Notes: generated from the letters alone by a model not told the origin. A DNA stretch of 53,261 nt from Synechococcus sp. AG-670-F04 (GCA_003211515.1 QCSN01000011.1:1-53261), one strand, 5' to 3'. Positions 8,563 through 16,349 are shown, counted from the first letter of the stretch. Made by a program: numbers and translations.

Positions 8563-9723
8563 TCAGAAGCTGAAGGTCACGCCTGTACCGACGTGATGTT
8601 GCCAACCTTGCCCCCAGCCGGGAGCATCGACATCGCTATAGGTGGGCCTCCAGTGCGCGAAGACAACGGCATCTCCGATCGGAACAGAAACCTCCAGCTC
8701 ACCTGCGAAATCGGTGCGCTGATCCAACCCCGAATAGCTACCGGGTACATAGAAACGGGGCCCAGCATCAAGGGTGATGTTGACCTGATCGACGTTGAAG
8801 CCAACACCAACTCTCGGGTCCGTGTAGTTCCCCATCCAGACACCATCGGATTCCCAGCCCTGGCGATGGGACAACGACAGGAACACTCCATCGATAATAT
8901 CTTCGATGCCATCCCCTAGGGCAAAGTCGACATCACCATCGCCAAGGGCCCAAACCAGCTCAGCACCCACCTCGTTCTTCAGACCCTGAATGTCATCTCC
9001 TTGATCACGGGTGACGTAATAAGGCAACCAATCAACAGACAAACTCAGACGGTCGTTGGGTGCGTAGCGGACCTGCACGAACCCACGAACGTCTGATCTC
9101 TTCAGCCTGCTGTCATGGGATCCGTGATCGTCATGGCCGGCATGGTCGTCATGTTCTCCATGGTCGTCATGATCATCGTGCGCTTCGCGTGCCTTCCTGG
9201 CTAGGCGGCGTTTGGCCCGGTGGTGATGGCCATCATGGTCGTGATGATCATGATCAGCGTGATCATCATGATCATCGTGATCAGCATGGTCGTCGTGATC
9301 AGCATGATCATCGTGATCAGCATGATCATCGTGGTCGTCGTGATCACCGTGATCGGCATGGTCATCGTGATCGCCGTGATCATGGATGTGCACCTTTCCG
9401 TAGAAGTGCTCGGCTTCACCCCAAACGATGGAAGGCCCAACAGCCGCTTCGATCGTAAGGCTGCCACCATTTCCAAGCCCCCATTCGAAAACCCCACCAA
9501 ACAGTCCGTCGAACGCGTAATGCGACGGACTTCCCTCCAAATTGGTTTCCAAGCCACCATGGCCCTCAATCGTGAGGACGGGAGTGAAGTCGAACTCACC
9601 GGCCTCCAGCGCTTCTCCACCACCACCGCCGTGGGAGCCATGGGCCAACACTGGAGACGGCGAAACAAGGGGAAGGGCGAGAAGAGCGAGGAGGGAAAAA
9701 CGAAAACGAGACATTCGGGTCAT
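8563..9723 (-). CDS. His/Asp-rich outer-membrane-like protein, probable zinc binder
   Basis: About 386 residues from ATG 9723 (9714 is an alternative; a TTG at 9753 would add residues ahead of the signal peptide). The N-terminus is a signal peptide ending near PVLAHGSHG. Residues about 109-157 and 171-200 are almost pure HD-type repeats (HDDHADHDDH), a strong metal-binding composition. The rest alternates aromatic and polar residues like beta strands, and the protein ends GTGVTFSF with a terminal Phe, as in outer-membrane barrels. It lies 38 bp behind znuA on the same strand and presumably shares its promoter and Zur control. Zinc capture at the surface or in the periplasm is inferred from composition and context. 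Confidence 0.75.
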   Translation of the reverse strand: MTRMSRFRFSLLALLALPLVSPSPVLAHGSHGGGGGEALEAGEFDFTPVLTIEGHGGLETNLEGSPSHYAFDGLFGGVFEWGLGNGGSLTIEAAVGPSIVWGEAEHFYGKVHIHDHGDHDDHADHGDHDDHDDHADHDDHADHDDHADHDDHDDHADHDHHDHDGHHHRAKRRLARKAREAHDDHDDHGEHDDHAGHDDHGSHDSRLKRSDVRGFVQVRYAPNDRLSLSVDWLPYYVTRDQGDDIQGLKNEVGAELVWALGDGDVDFALGDGIEDIIDGVFLSLSHRQGWESDGVWMGNYTDPRVGVGFNVDQVNITLDAGPRFYVPGSYSGLDQRTDFAGELEVSVPIGDAVVFAHWRPTYSDVDAPGWGQGWQHHVGTGVTFSF

Positions 9724-9761
9724 CACAGAAGGGGGCAAAAGAGATATGAACAATCAGGTGG

Positions 9762-10700
9762 TCAACGGATCGCCTTCCATTGCGTTCCGAGTTGCTCTGC
9801 AACCACGCGATCGCAGCTACCGCCCTGCCCTTTGACGAAGGTGCAGATGTTCAGGGTTGCCGTCGAAACAGCCGATTGACCAGGAGCCAACCCCTCGGCA
9901 TAGAGAGGTGTTGATGCGATCGGCAAACCTGTACTGCGGCTGATACGTTTCAGCGTTTTGGTTGTGGGAACTGAGCCTGCAAAAATTGTTTTGGCCTCAG
10001 ACGCCTTCACGGCCTCCGTGATCTTTTTCAAGCTGGAGGGACGAAGAACGCCTCCTGTGGTGTAGCTGTCCAGCATCGTGATCTGCTCGATGCCGTAGCG
10101 GTCGGTGAGATGGCTGTAAGCCTTGTGGTCTGTTACGAGAACACGTTTCGGCTGGGGGAGACCATTGACCTGAGAGGCGCCCCACTGATCAAGATTGGCG
10201 AGGACGGCTTGAGCCTTCGATGCCCGTGCAGCCAGAGCTGAGCGTTCATCAGCAGGAAGGATCGGGGCCAGATTGTTAGCAACAACCTTGACGATCGCCG
10301 CAGTGTTGGCTGGCGAATGCCAAACATGTGGATCATTGCCTCTGTAAGCAGGTAAGGCGACTTCCCCAACGGCAACGATTTTCCCAGAACTCGAAATCTT
10401 CTTCGCAGACGGGGTCAATCCAAAGCCAATGTGCACCACGAGCGCAGCGCGGGACAAAGCCTGCCTGTCACTTGGTTTCAACCGATATCCGTGGGGGTCA
10501 CCACCGGGCGGGATCAAGCAGGTCACCTTCGCCGAAGAGCCAGCGAGGGTGCGGGTGAGGTCACAGAGAGTGCCGTCGACTGCCACAATGCTGGGTTGTG
10601 CTGCATAGCCAGGAGCTGAAGCGAAAGTGGTTGTGATGGCAACCAGAGACAGCACGACACTGGCGCGAGACAAAACCTGAGCAGACAATGGACTTTTCAA
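9762..10700 (-). CDS. znuA: zinc ABC transporter, periplasmic binding protein
   Basis: A 312-residue cluster A-I (ZnuA/TroA) binding protein. A signal peptide covers residues 1-33 (cleavage near GYAA). Candidate metal ligands are the His in GGDPHGYRL, DPHVWHS and TDHKAYSH, plus a late acidic residue. The usual His-rich loop of ZnuA after the first ligand is missing: the segment is short and nearly His-free, while the next gene encodes an extreme His-rich protein. The TTG start at 10700 directly abuts the Zur-type box. A downstream TTG or GTG cannot be excluded, though it would shorten the signal peptide. Divergent from znuC. Confidence 0.9.
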   Translation of the reverse strand: MKSPLSAQVLSRASVVLSLVAITTTFASAPGYAAQPSIVAVDGTLCDLTRTLAGSSAKVTCLIPPGGDPHGYRLKPSDRQALSRAALVVHIGFGLTPSAKKISSSGKIVAVGEVALPAYRGNDPHVWHSPANTAAIVKVVANNLAPILPADERSALAARASKAQAVLANLDQWGASQVNGLPQPKRVLVTDHKAYSHLTDRYGIEQITMLDSYTTGGVLRPSSLKKITEAVKASEAKTIFAGSVPTTKTLKRISRSTGLPIASTPLYAEGLAPGQSAVSTATLNICTFVKGQGGSCDRVVAEQLGTQWKAIR

Positions 10701-10715
10701 TGAGAATCATTATCA
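10701..10715. promoter_or_regulatory. Zur-type operator in the divergent znuA/znuC region
   Basis: TGAGAATCATTATCA is a 7-1-7 palindrome with 6 of 7 pairs complementary and close to the published cyanobacterial Zur consensus TGATAATnATTATCA. It sits in the 83-bp region between the divergent znuA and znuC starts, so one repressor dimer pair could control both. Binding by zinc-loaded Zur is inferred from the known regulation of znu genes. Confidence 0.8.
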
Positions 10716-10783
10716 TAATGTTCAAATTCAAGCCCGCCATCAACAGCAATTGATCCGCATCACAAACTGAACCAAACCGTCTT

Positions 10784-11485
10784 TTGAACAATTCCCATTT
10801 ATCCACTTGCACTGACTTGAAAGCACGCGATATGTGCTTCAGCTACGAGGGGCGGCAAACAATTCAGGATGTCAATTTGGACCTGAAGGCTGGGACTCTC
10901 ACCGCCCTCGTTGGTCCAAACGGTGCAGGAAAATCAACCCTGCTCCATCTGCTTCAGGGTCGGCTGAGCGGGACGAAAGGCCATGTGGATTGTCAATGCG
11001 AAATCGCTTTGATGCCCCAGCGAGCTGCGATTGATTGGTCCTTTCCGATCACAGTGAAACAGATGGTCAAACTAGGCCAATCCTGTCGAGCGAATCACGC
11101 CAACATCCTCAGCATTGATGAAGCTCTGGAACGTGTCGGCATGGTTGAAATGGCTTCCAGGCGTTTGAGCCGATTATCAGGCGGACAACAACAACGTGTG
11201 CTCTTAGCCCGTGCACTGATGCAGCAAACAGGGGTGTTGCTGCTGGACGAACCGTGCAGTGCGATCGATCCTCCAACCCGTGAACATCTGCTCACGGTGA
11301 TGCGGCAACAAGCTAAGGAGGGGCAAACGTTGTTGGTCAGCAGCCACGACTGGGGACGCGCCCTCGACAGTTACGACCAGGTTATTGTTCTGGATCAAAG
11401 AGTTTTAGCGTCAGGAACACCACAACAGGTGCGTGAAAAGCTAACAGATCTGACCTGCACGATGGGAAGTACTTGCTGTGATTGA
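10784..11485 (+). CDS. znuC: zinc ABC transporter, ATP-binding protein
   Basis: A 233-residue ABC ATPase. Walker A GPNGAGKST, Q-loop region MPQRAAIDWSFP, signature LSGGQQQRVLLARAL, Walker B VLLLDEP and switch His in SSHDW are all present. It energises import of metal bound by ZnuA through ZnuB. Start is TTG at 10784; a later ATG at 10832 would cut into the first strand of the domain (CFSYEG). It overlaps znuB by 8 bp. Confidence 0.93.
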   Translation: MNNSHLSTCTDLKARDMCFSYEGRQTIQDVNLDLKAGTLTALVGPNGAGKSTLLHLLQGRLSGTKGHVDCQCEIALMPQRAAIDWSFPITVKQMVKLGQSCRANHANILSIDEALERVGMVEMASRRLSRLSGGQQQRVLLARALMQQTGVLLLDEPCSAIDPPTREHLLTVMRQQAKEGQTLLVSSHDWGRALDSYDQVIVLDQRVLASGTPQQVREKLTDLTCTMGSTCCD

Positions 11486-12278
11486 TCCCAATTTCTGGTG
11501 GCTAACACCATTGCTTTTGGCCCTCCTAATAGGATTAATCTGTCCAACCACTGGTGCATTACTGATCACTCAACGGCGGATTTTACTCGCCAACTTGATG
11601 GCTCATTCCGTTTTACCAGGGCTGGTACTTGCCTTGGCATTTGAGCTTGACCCAACAATCGGCGGACTCATCAGTGGCCTGATTGGAGCCTTGCTTGCAG
11701 AAAAACTCAACCAACAATTCAAAGGCCGCGAAGAAGCCGCGATGAACACGGTCCTGGCAGGGTTCACAGCATTGGGGGTGCTGCTTGTTCCATTGCTGCA
11801 GGCTCGCGTTGATCTGGAAACCATTCTTTTCGGAGACCTGCTGGCCGCCAACAGCGCAGATCTCATCCGCACCTGCATTGCCACAGCAGCGCTATCGGTT
11901 CTTCTACTGAGCCGTTATGAGGATCTGGTCTTCATTGGTATCGATCCAGATGGTGCCATCGCGGCAAAACGACCCGTCAATCAAATTCGTTTTCTTGCAA
12001 TTGTGATCACCGCTTTGGTAGTGATCAGTGCCATCACTGCCGTCGGAATCGTTCTTGTGATCGCCTTGCTTTGCGCCCCAGTCCTCGTCCATATTGAAGC
12101 CAGTAGCAGTTTGCGAAGCTTGATGCTTCGTTCTGCAGCCACCGGCCTGTTGCTCTGCGGCAGTGGCATGACAATTGCCATGGTGGCCGATCTTCCTCCA
12201 GGGCCATTAATTGGCGTCTTGTGCGTCGTTCTCCTCCTGGCCAAAAGCACGGCATCTCAATGGAATCCATCCAATTAA
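11478..12278 (+). CDS. znuB: zinc ABC transporter, permease
   Basis: A 266-residue ABC-3 family permease with about eight membrane helices and the family patterns LLANLMAHSVLPG and GREEAAMNTVLAGFTALG. GTG start at 11478 lies inside the end of znuC, indicating translational coupling. It forms the membrane channel of the zinc uptake system. Base composition shifts to AT-rich straight after its stop, marking the start of the island. Confidence 0.93.
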   Translation: MIDPNFWWLTPLLLALLIGLICPTTGALLITQRRILLANLMAHSVLPGLVLALAFELDPTIGGLISGLIGALLAEKLNQQFKGREEAAMNTVLAGFTALGVLLVPLLQARVDLETILFGDLLAANSADLIRTCIATAALSVLLLSRYEDLVFIGIDPDGAIAAKRPVNQIRFLAIVITALVVISAITAVGIVLVIALLCAPVLVHIEASSSLRSLMLRSAATGLLLCGSGMTIAMVADLPPGPLIGVLCVVLLLAKSTASQWNPSN

Positions 12279-12575
12279 CACCCAAATTATTCAAAAACTG
12301 AGCGTCAATTAGCTGCATACAAAAAACGAATTCTATACCTTTAAATCCCATGACTAAAATCTCACCCAAAGACGAGATGATTGGCAATAAATCCTTAACA
12401 TGACGCCACACGGATTTCTTAAGGAAATTAACGCGAAACTGGATAAGATACGGATAATAGGCTTTAAGCCATTTGCGACTGATTAGACAAAATATTAGCC
12501 AATAAAGCTTTCTTCGTGACAAAACTCTATCATGAGAGAAAAGAGATGAAGAGGTAGTCACCTCACCACCAAACC
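12279..12575. other. AT-rich gap at the island's left edge
   Basis: No gene, RNA or clear terminator is seen. A GAGGT/ACCTC inverted repeat (12551-12564) lies just before the first island gene. Composition is markedly more AT-rich than the flanking core genes. Confidence 0.5.
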
Positions 12576-12863
12576 ATGGCAAGTTTTGATGATCTGGCAA
12601 ATGAACTATCAGGTAATGACGCTGAAAAGCAAGCAACAATAAAGAAAACTGCCAAAGATGATCATAACTCTGAACAAGCAATTCGCAAAGTTTGGGGTAA
12701 TCCTGAAGCGAAGATTGACAGAACAGAAAGATTTCACGATGAAAGAGTGATGTGTGTTGAGTTTATTGGCAACTATGCAACCTCAATGGCAGCACTCTCT
12801 GCCTCTTGGTTCAAAGTTAATAAGGATAAATCAGCAGCAAAAGAGGTGTTCGATATATTGTAA
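12576..12863 (+). CDS. small hypothetical protein, possibly the N-terminal piece of a broken gene
   Basis: A 95-residue, hydrophilic, mainly helical sequence without recognisable domain, starting MASFDDLANELSG. It has one Cys and no membrane segment. The following frame (offset by one) is already open before this stop and continues plausibly, so a 1-nt frameshift near 12860 could have split a longer gene. Alternatively it is a short gene overlapping its neighbour. AT-rich codon use fits the island. Confidence 0.4.
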   Translation: MASFDDLANELSGNDAEKQATIKKTAKDDHNSEQAIRKVWGNPEAKIDRTERFHDERVMCVEFIGNYATSMAALSASWFKVNKDKSAAKEVFDIL

Positions 12864-12895
12864 TCAAAGAAGAATTAGATTCACTTCAGAGTCAG

Positions 12896-13147
12896 ATGAA
12901 TGTTGAAGCGGATTCAATGATTGATACACTCTACTCTCTTGCGATGTTGGTGTGTAATAAGATGATCAAAAACCAACAGATTCTGCTAGAGAAGTGGAGA
13001 AAGAATAGAAACCCATTCAACCTTAGTGAAACTATAGAGCAAGTAAATATTTGTCAGCAAATTATTCGAGACTTCCAATCAATCAGTCGTGAGATTAAGA
13101 TGACAAGACAAGAACTTCTCGAAGAACCTGAATCATGGTTTTCCTGA
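12896..13147 (+). CDS. hypothetical helical protein ending at an in-frame TGA
   Basis: An 83-residue, helix-rich sequence (MNVEADSMIDTLYSLAML...) with no known domain. Its stop TGA (13145-13147) is followed in the same frame by 23 protein-like codons (WRYYSPGPDDPNKGDD...) that run straight into the next gene's start at 13217. The two may therefore be one gene interrupted by a nonsense codon (for example CGA to TGA). Confidence 0.4.
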   Translation: MNVEADSMIDTLYSLAMLVCNKMIKNQQILLEKWRKNRNPFNLSETIEQVNICQQIIRDFQSISREIKMTRQELLEEPESWFS

Positions 13148-13216
13148 TGGCGATACTACTCACCTGGTCCTGACGATCCCAATAAGGGAGATGATGTTGA
13201 CGACATCCTGAAGAGG

Positions 13217-13894
13217 ATGGGCGTTGACAATGAAAGCGTTGAAACAAGAGATGCTAGTGATAATGCTTGCGGGTTATTCACCACTCTCACTAACACTCTG
13301 TGGATGAAGGGTCTCTGGGTTCTCGTTATTCTGTGGATCTTTGGAAGTTGCTTGCCCGACGATCCAAAACCATCAACAATTTCATCCTCTTCTTCCACGG
13401 ATGAGATGAAACCAACACCACCCAAACCAAAACCAAAACCTCCAAAAGCATCTGCTCCACCAAAACCCGCACTCAAACCAACTCCGCCTGCACTTGCTCG
13501 TCGTCCTATAACCAATCCTGATCCACCAGCACCAGTAGTTGCTCCACCCCAACAAGCGACAATAGATGCTCCCATCACTAATTACTTGCCGAAGGGCAAG
13601 GTTACTTTTCAGTCTTACAAAACACCAGGCAAGTTAGAAACCTTCGGGTATAAGAACAACACAAGAACTAATGTCAACGGACATAGGGTTGTGGATGTGA
13701 ATTTCTCCGATGGATACGACGCCTCTTATGTTTTCTGGAGAACTGGCGCGGTTGAGATTTTCAGCATAGACGGACAAGGCAAATTGGATATGACACCAGG
13801 AACCTGGAAGAGTAATACTGAAGGTCAGGTCGTGATTACATCCAACACTGTATCTATCACTACCTTCTATGGACTAAATGTTCCCTCAAACTAA
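13217..13894 (+). CDS. membrane-anchored protein with Pro/Lys-rich linker
   Basis: 225 residues: a short polar N-terminus, one membrane helix (about 27-43, ending in a GSC motif), a long proline/lysine-rich linker (about 57-112, repeated KPKP and PPKP) and a C-terminal domain of about 100 residues with beta-like sequence. The layout resembles periplasm-spanning anchored proteins, but no family is recognised. Its stop TAA overlaps the ATG of the next frame. It is in the same frame as the 12896-13147 segment. Confidence 0.55.
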   Translation: MGVDNESVETRDASDNACGLFTTLTNTLWMKGLWVLVILWIFGSCLPDDPKPSTISSSSSTDEMKPTPPKPKPKPPKASAPPKPALKPTPPALARRPITNPDPPAPVVAPPQQATIDAPITNYLPKGKVTFQSYKTPGKLETFGYKNNTRTNVNGHRVVDVNFSDGYDASYVFWRTGAVEIFSIDGQGKLDMTPGTWKSNTEGQVVITSNTVSITTFYGLNVPSN

Positions 13895-14211
13895 TGAAAC
13901 TTCTTCTCGCAACACTTCTTTCGACTTCTTCATTATTGATCGCTTCGTGTGCTGAAGCGCAATGTAGAAATGGTTGGTGCAAAGCATGATGTACTCGAAA
14001 TAATGAATGTCTTTATGTTAAATTCATCTCAGGGAATTATCCCTATGTCACATATTGGGTAAATAGTCCTTCTGGAAAGTTTAAGGTGGAAGCGGATTGT
14101 CAGCAATTTAAATCGAGGAACGTTTATGATAGTGGGGACAAAGGTGCTTGGAATGATGCGATGCATGGGACGCTCGGAGGAAGTCACATAGAAACAGCAT
14201 GTGGTATGTGA
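13894..14211 (+). pseudogene. small secreted Cys-rich protein interrupted by one in-frame TGA
   Basis: From ATG 13894 a signal peptide (MKLLLATLLSTSSLLIASCA) leads into a Cys-rich segment QCRNGWCKA, then TGA at 13987-13989. The same frame continues without another stop for 73 codons, beginning CTRNNECLYVKFISGNYPY and ending ETACGM at TGA 14209-14211. The downstream part looks fully protein-like and keeps the Cys spacing. I read it as one 105-codon secreted protein broken by a single nonsense change. UGA recoding is formally possible but no supporting machinery is seen. Confidence 0.6.
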
Positions 14212-14233
14212 TAGTTCTAATGAAACGAGTGGA

Positions 14234-14527
14234 ATGACTGACACTAATCAATCTCATGGTTATGAGGAATTTGACCAGCAGTGGAAGGATTGTGAGAAAT
14301 TATGGACAGAAATAATTGCTGACAATAAATTCGGCGATGTAGAAACCCTTGCAATTTTGCAACAATATATCCACCACTTCGTTGTGCTGTGGCAATCATT
14401 GAACCAATATCCGAAGTTTGCTGCTCGTGGCAGAAGGAGTTCAGTGTCCTTCATCATCACTCCAAAAGGTTCGCAGGGAATCTATTTCACCAAGACAAAT
14501 AGAATCCTTATCCCTTTGAGGGCGTGA
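14234..14527 (+). CDS. small soluble hypothetical protein
   Basis: 97 residues from ATG 14234, rich in Trp, Gln and charged residues (EEFDQQWKDCEKLWTEI). No signal peptide or membrane helix and no recognised family. An upstream GTG at 14201 is less likely because it overlaps the preceding gene. It lies 22 bp behind the broken secreted gene, with a Rho-independent terminator 110 bp downstream that would close this run of island genes. Confidence 0.5.
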   Translation: MTDTNQSHGYEEFDQQWKDCEKLWTEIIADNKFGDVETLAILQQYIHHFVVLWQSLNQYPKFAARGRRSSVSFIITPKGSQGIYFTKTNRILIPLRA

Positions 14528-14636
14528 CTAAATATTGTCATAGTTGTGGTGGGTTTCTTAGATTTCTCCTATCGCAACAAAGGAAGCAGGTTTTAACTTT
14601 TCCATGTTTCCTCAACTACTTCTGCTTGACTCCATC

Positions 14637-14669
14637 AGACACGATTTTCCAATCTCGTGTCTATTTTTG
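14637..14669 (+). terminator. Rho-independent terminator
   Basis: AGACACGA (14637-14644) pairs perfectly with TCGTGTCT (14655-14662) around a 10-base loop, followed by ATTTTTG. It is the clearest intrinsic terminator in the window and closes the small-gene run that begins at 12576. Confidence 0.75.
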
Positions 14670-14747
14670 TGCCACATCTCTCTAATGGGGGGTTGCAGTG
14701 AAGGATATAGAGGTGAATAATCAGAGAGGTAATTCTACTATCTTTCT

Positions 14748-14945
14748 ATGAGACGCTTCCTCAGAGAGTTCGCAATGCCTCTTGCCATTGCTTTCCTTGG
14801 ACTTTGTATTCTATTCCAACCAATGGCATCACACGCATTTCCAGACACTATCGAGGTGGATGCTGGTGATGGTTGGCGTAGATTCTTTGGCAATAATAGT
14901 TATATTGAGAGGGCAATTGAATCAGTTGCTGATAGCTGCAAATGA
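14748..14945 (+). CDS. small secreted hypothetical protein
   Basis: 65 residues with a signal peptide (basic RRFLREF, hydrophobic core, cleavage near SHA-F). The mature part is about 35 residues (DTIEVDAGDGWRRFFGNN...) with one Cys. No family is recognised. It belongs to the set of short exported proteins in the island and has no close neighbour on the same strand. Confidence 0.5.
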   Translation: MRRFLREFAMPLAIAFLGLCILFQPMASHAFPDTIEVDAGDGWRRFFGNNSYIERAIESVADSCK

Positions 14946-15182
14946 TTAGACAAAGGGGTGGTTACTAAAACCCACCACTAGACTGACTTATAGTATTAGA
15001 TAGAATATACGAATGAATAGCATAACAATACAAACAAAGAGAATGATATCTAATAAGAGAAGTATCATCGTATTCGTAAGGGGAAGAGTCACCTCATTCG
15101 TAGGGGGGAGAGGTAGGTGGTGAAGGAGGAGTGAGTGGGAATCCTCTGTGTCTTCCCCCTCAGTAACCCTCCACACCCCCTC

Positions 15183-15404
15183 TCAGTCCTCTACAGGTGC
15201 CTTGTATCCCGTCTCCACCGCCATCACATAGCGAAGCATCTGAGAGACGCTTGTTTGCCTGTCCTTCGCAACAGACTTCAAATGAGATAGAAAGCGCTTA
15301 ACAATATTCCAAGCAAACTTCGTATCGTGCTTAGTTCGCTCCATCCATTCAATTGGTTTGTCACCTCTACGAGGAGAATCCTTTCCTAATGATTGCCATG
15401 CCAT
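15183..15404 (-). CDS. small basic protein, possible DNA-binding regulator
   Basis: 73 residues from ATG 15404, chosen because GGAGG lies 8 bases upstream; a TTG at 15419 would overlap that ribosome site. The C-terminal half (KDRQTSVSQMLRYVMAVE) resembles the strand-helix pattern of ribbon-helix-helix proteins, though I am not sure of the family. A perfect 18-bp palindrome (15443-15460) lies 39 bp upstream and could be its operator. The sequence downstream of the stop is GA/GT-rich and empty. Confidence 0.5.
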   Translation of the reverse strand: MAWQSLGKDSPRRGDKPIEWMERTKHDTKFAWNIVKRFLSHLKSVAKDRQTSVSQMLRYVMAVETGYKAPVED

Positions 15405-15442
15405 TGAGTTTGCCTCCAATGTATATACATACGCATATACAT

Positions 15443-15460
15443 ATACCTATGCATAGGTAT
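15443..15460. promoter_or_regulatory. 18-bp perfect palindrome, likely operator
   Basis: ATACCTATGCATAGGTAT reads the same on both strands. It is flanked by alternating TATATACATA-type sequence (15422-15445) and lies between the start of the 15183-15404 gene and the next divergent gene. A dimeric repressor site is inferred. Confidence 0.55.
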
Positions 15461-15480
15461 TTAGAAAATGGAGGCGTTGT

Positions 15481-15499
15481 ATTCAATAAATGATTGAAT
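15481..15499. repeat. 7-bp inverted repeat
   Basis: ATTCAAT (15481-15487) and ATTGAAT (15493-15499) are perfect complements around AAATG. It lies in the divergent region next to the 18-bp palindrome and may be part of the same control region. Confidence 0.4.
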
Positions 15500-15618
15500 T
15501 TATGGGTGAATGCGTGTGGTAATGAGTGAGAATGTTAGGTAATGCGTATAGTAGTAGCAGTCCTGGCATGATTCTGATGAAGAATCAACTCTTCTGTGAA
15601 AACCAACGCACACTGAAG

Positions 15619-15636
15619 CAAACTGGAACCAGTTTG
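15619..15636. repeat. 8-bp inverted repeat before a small secreted gene
   Basis: CAAACTGG and CCAGTTTG pair perfectly around AA. The repeat ends 14 bp before the ATG at 15651 and could be an operator or a leader hairpin over the ribosome site. No strong Shine-Dalgarno is visible there. Confidence 0.4.
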
Positions 15637-15650
15637 GGTTCACTCCTGTG

Positions 15651-15935
15651 ATGCGTCTCTCTCTCCTCTCCCTGGTTCCGATCGTCGTTGCCAGTTTCTC
15701 CTCTGCAGCAGTTGCTCAGAAGTCTCACCACTATTCAATGTCTGTTGATGAGTGGAGGGATTTATTCAGCAGACAACCAACAATGGTTGAAGGAGCGTGC
15801 GAAAAGGGGAGAGAATACAACGGCATCAATAAGTCTTACTTTTGGGTTCTTGAACAGGCGATTCCTTACAATGGTGCTGCTTCGTTTTATGTGCTTCATG
15901 AAGAGATTCTCAAGGTCTGCCCTGATGTCTGGTGA
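15651..15935 (+). CDS. small secreted hypothetical protein
   Basis: 94 residues from ATG 15651 (GTG 15648 directly before it is an alternative). A signal peptide covers about residues 1-22 (cleavage near AVAQ). The mature domain of about 70 residues has two Cys (GACEKG and KVCPDVW) that could form a disulphide and is rich in aromatic residues. It resembles the many short exported proteins of marine Synechococcus, but no function is known to me. Confidence 0.6.
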   Translation: MRLSLLSLVPIVVASFSSAAVAQKSHHYSMSVDEWRDLFSRQPTMVEGACEKGREYNGINKSYFWVLEQAIPYNGAASFYVLHEEILKVCPDVW

Positions 15936-16341
15936 GAGATTCTCTGAGTAATTAAAGACACAACGAAACACCGAACAGGATACTCCCTTTTCAGTGGTGA
16001 TTCTTCTCTTTCACCTATCTCGCAGTGAAGCACATAATCGAATCTCACTTATCTCTCGTCTGCTGACTCGGGATCCCGTAGGAGAGTTCAGTTGGAGCGA
16101 CTTGAGGATGAGAATCTAATCAGCGTGCCTGGTCTGATGATTCAGTGGTATTTAGAGATGTTCCAGACCTCACACTGGACCTCTCCGCAGTTTCAAACCA
16201 ACCTCCCTATCTCATAACCCCTTCTCCTATGACAATGGTATGACACCGATTTAAGATAATGTTAGATTGACACTTACTACCTTTAAGAACCCAGTATCTG
16301 CAGGGGTTTCCAGCAGTTTTGCTTAGAGGTAGATCGGCGAT
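15936..16341. other. non-coding gap with inverted repeat
   Basis: No gene or RNA is recognised. It includes one member of a 13-bp direct repeat TCTCATAACCCCT (16210-16222, again at 16347-16359) and the start of a long palindrome at 16325. It may contain further decayed sequence. Confidence 0.4.
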
Positions 16342-16349
16342 CTACCTCT
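16325..16349. repeat. 25-nt near-perfect palindrome
   Basis: Arms of 12 bp (AGAGGTAGATCG and CGATCTACCTCT) flank a single G. It overlaps the 3' end of the decayed hydrolase-like gene. No T tract follows on either strand, so it is not a typical terminator. Confidence 0.7.

Noticed and set aside
9060-9458. Long plus-strand frames rich in His, Arg, Ile and Met opposite the His-rich gene
   Set aside because: They are shadows of the repetitive GATCAC-type DNA; their composition follows from the repeat, while the minus frame has a signal peptide and barrel end.
12034-12681. 215-codon minus-strand frame across the znuB end and island edge
   Set aside because: Half of it lies antisense to znuB and the rest shows no domain; most likely chance.
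13987-13989. Selenocysteine at the in-frame TGA
   Set aside because: No SECIS-like hairpin was recognised directly after the codon, and no selenium genes are in the window. A nonsense change is simpler and fits other decay nearby.
14528-14689. GTG-started frame with a CxxC pair just after the 14234 gene
   Set aside because: It runs through the intrinsic terminator and its composition is not protein-like.
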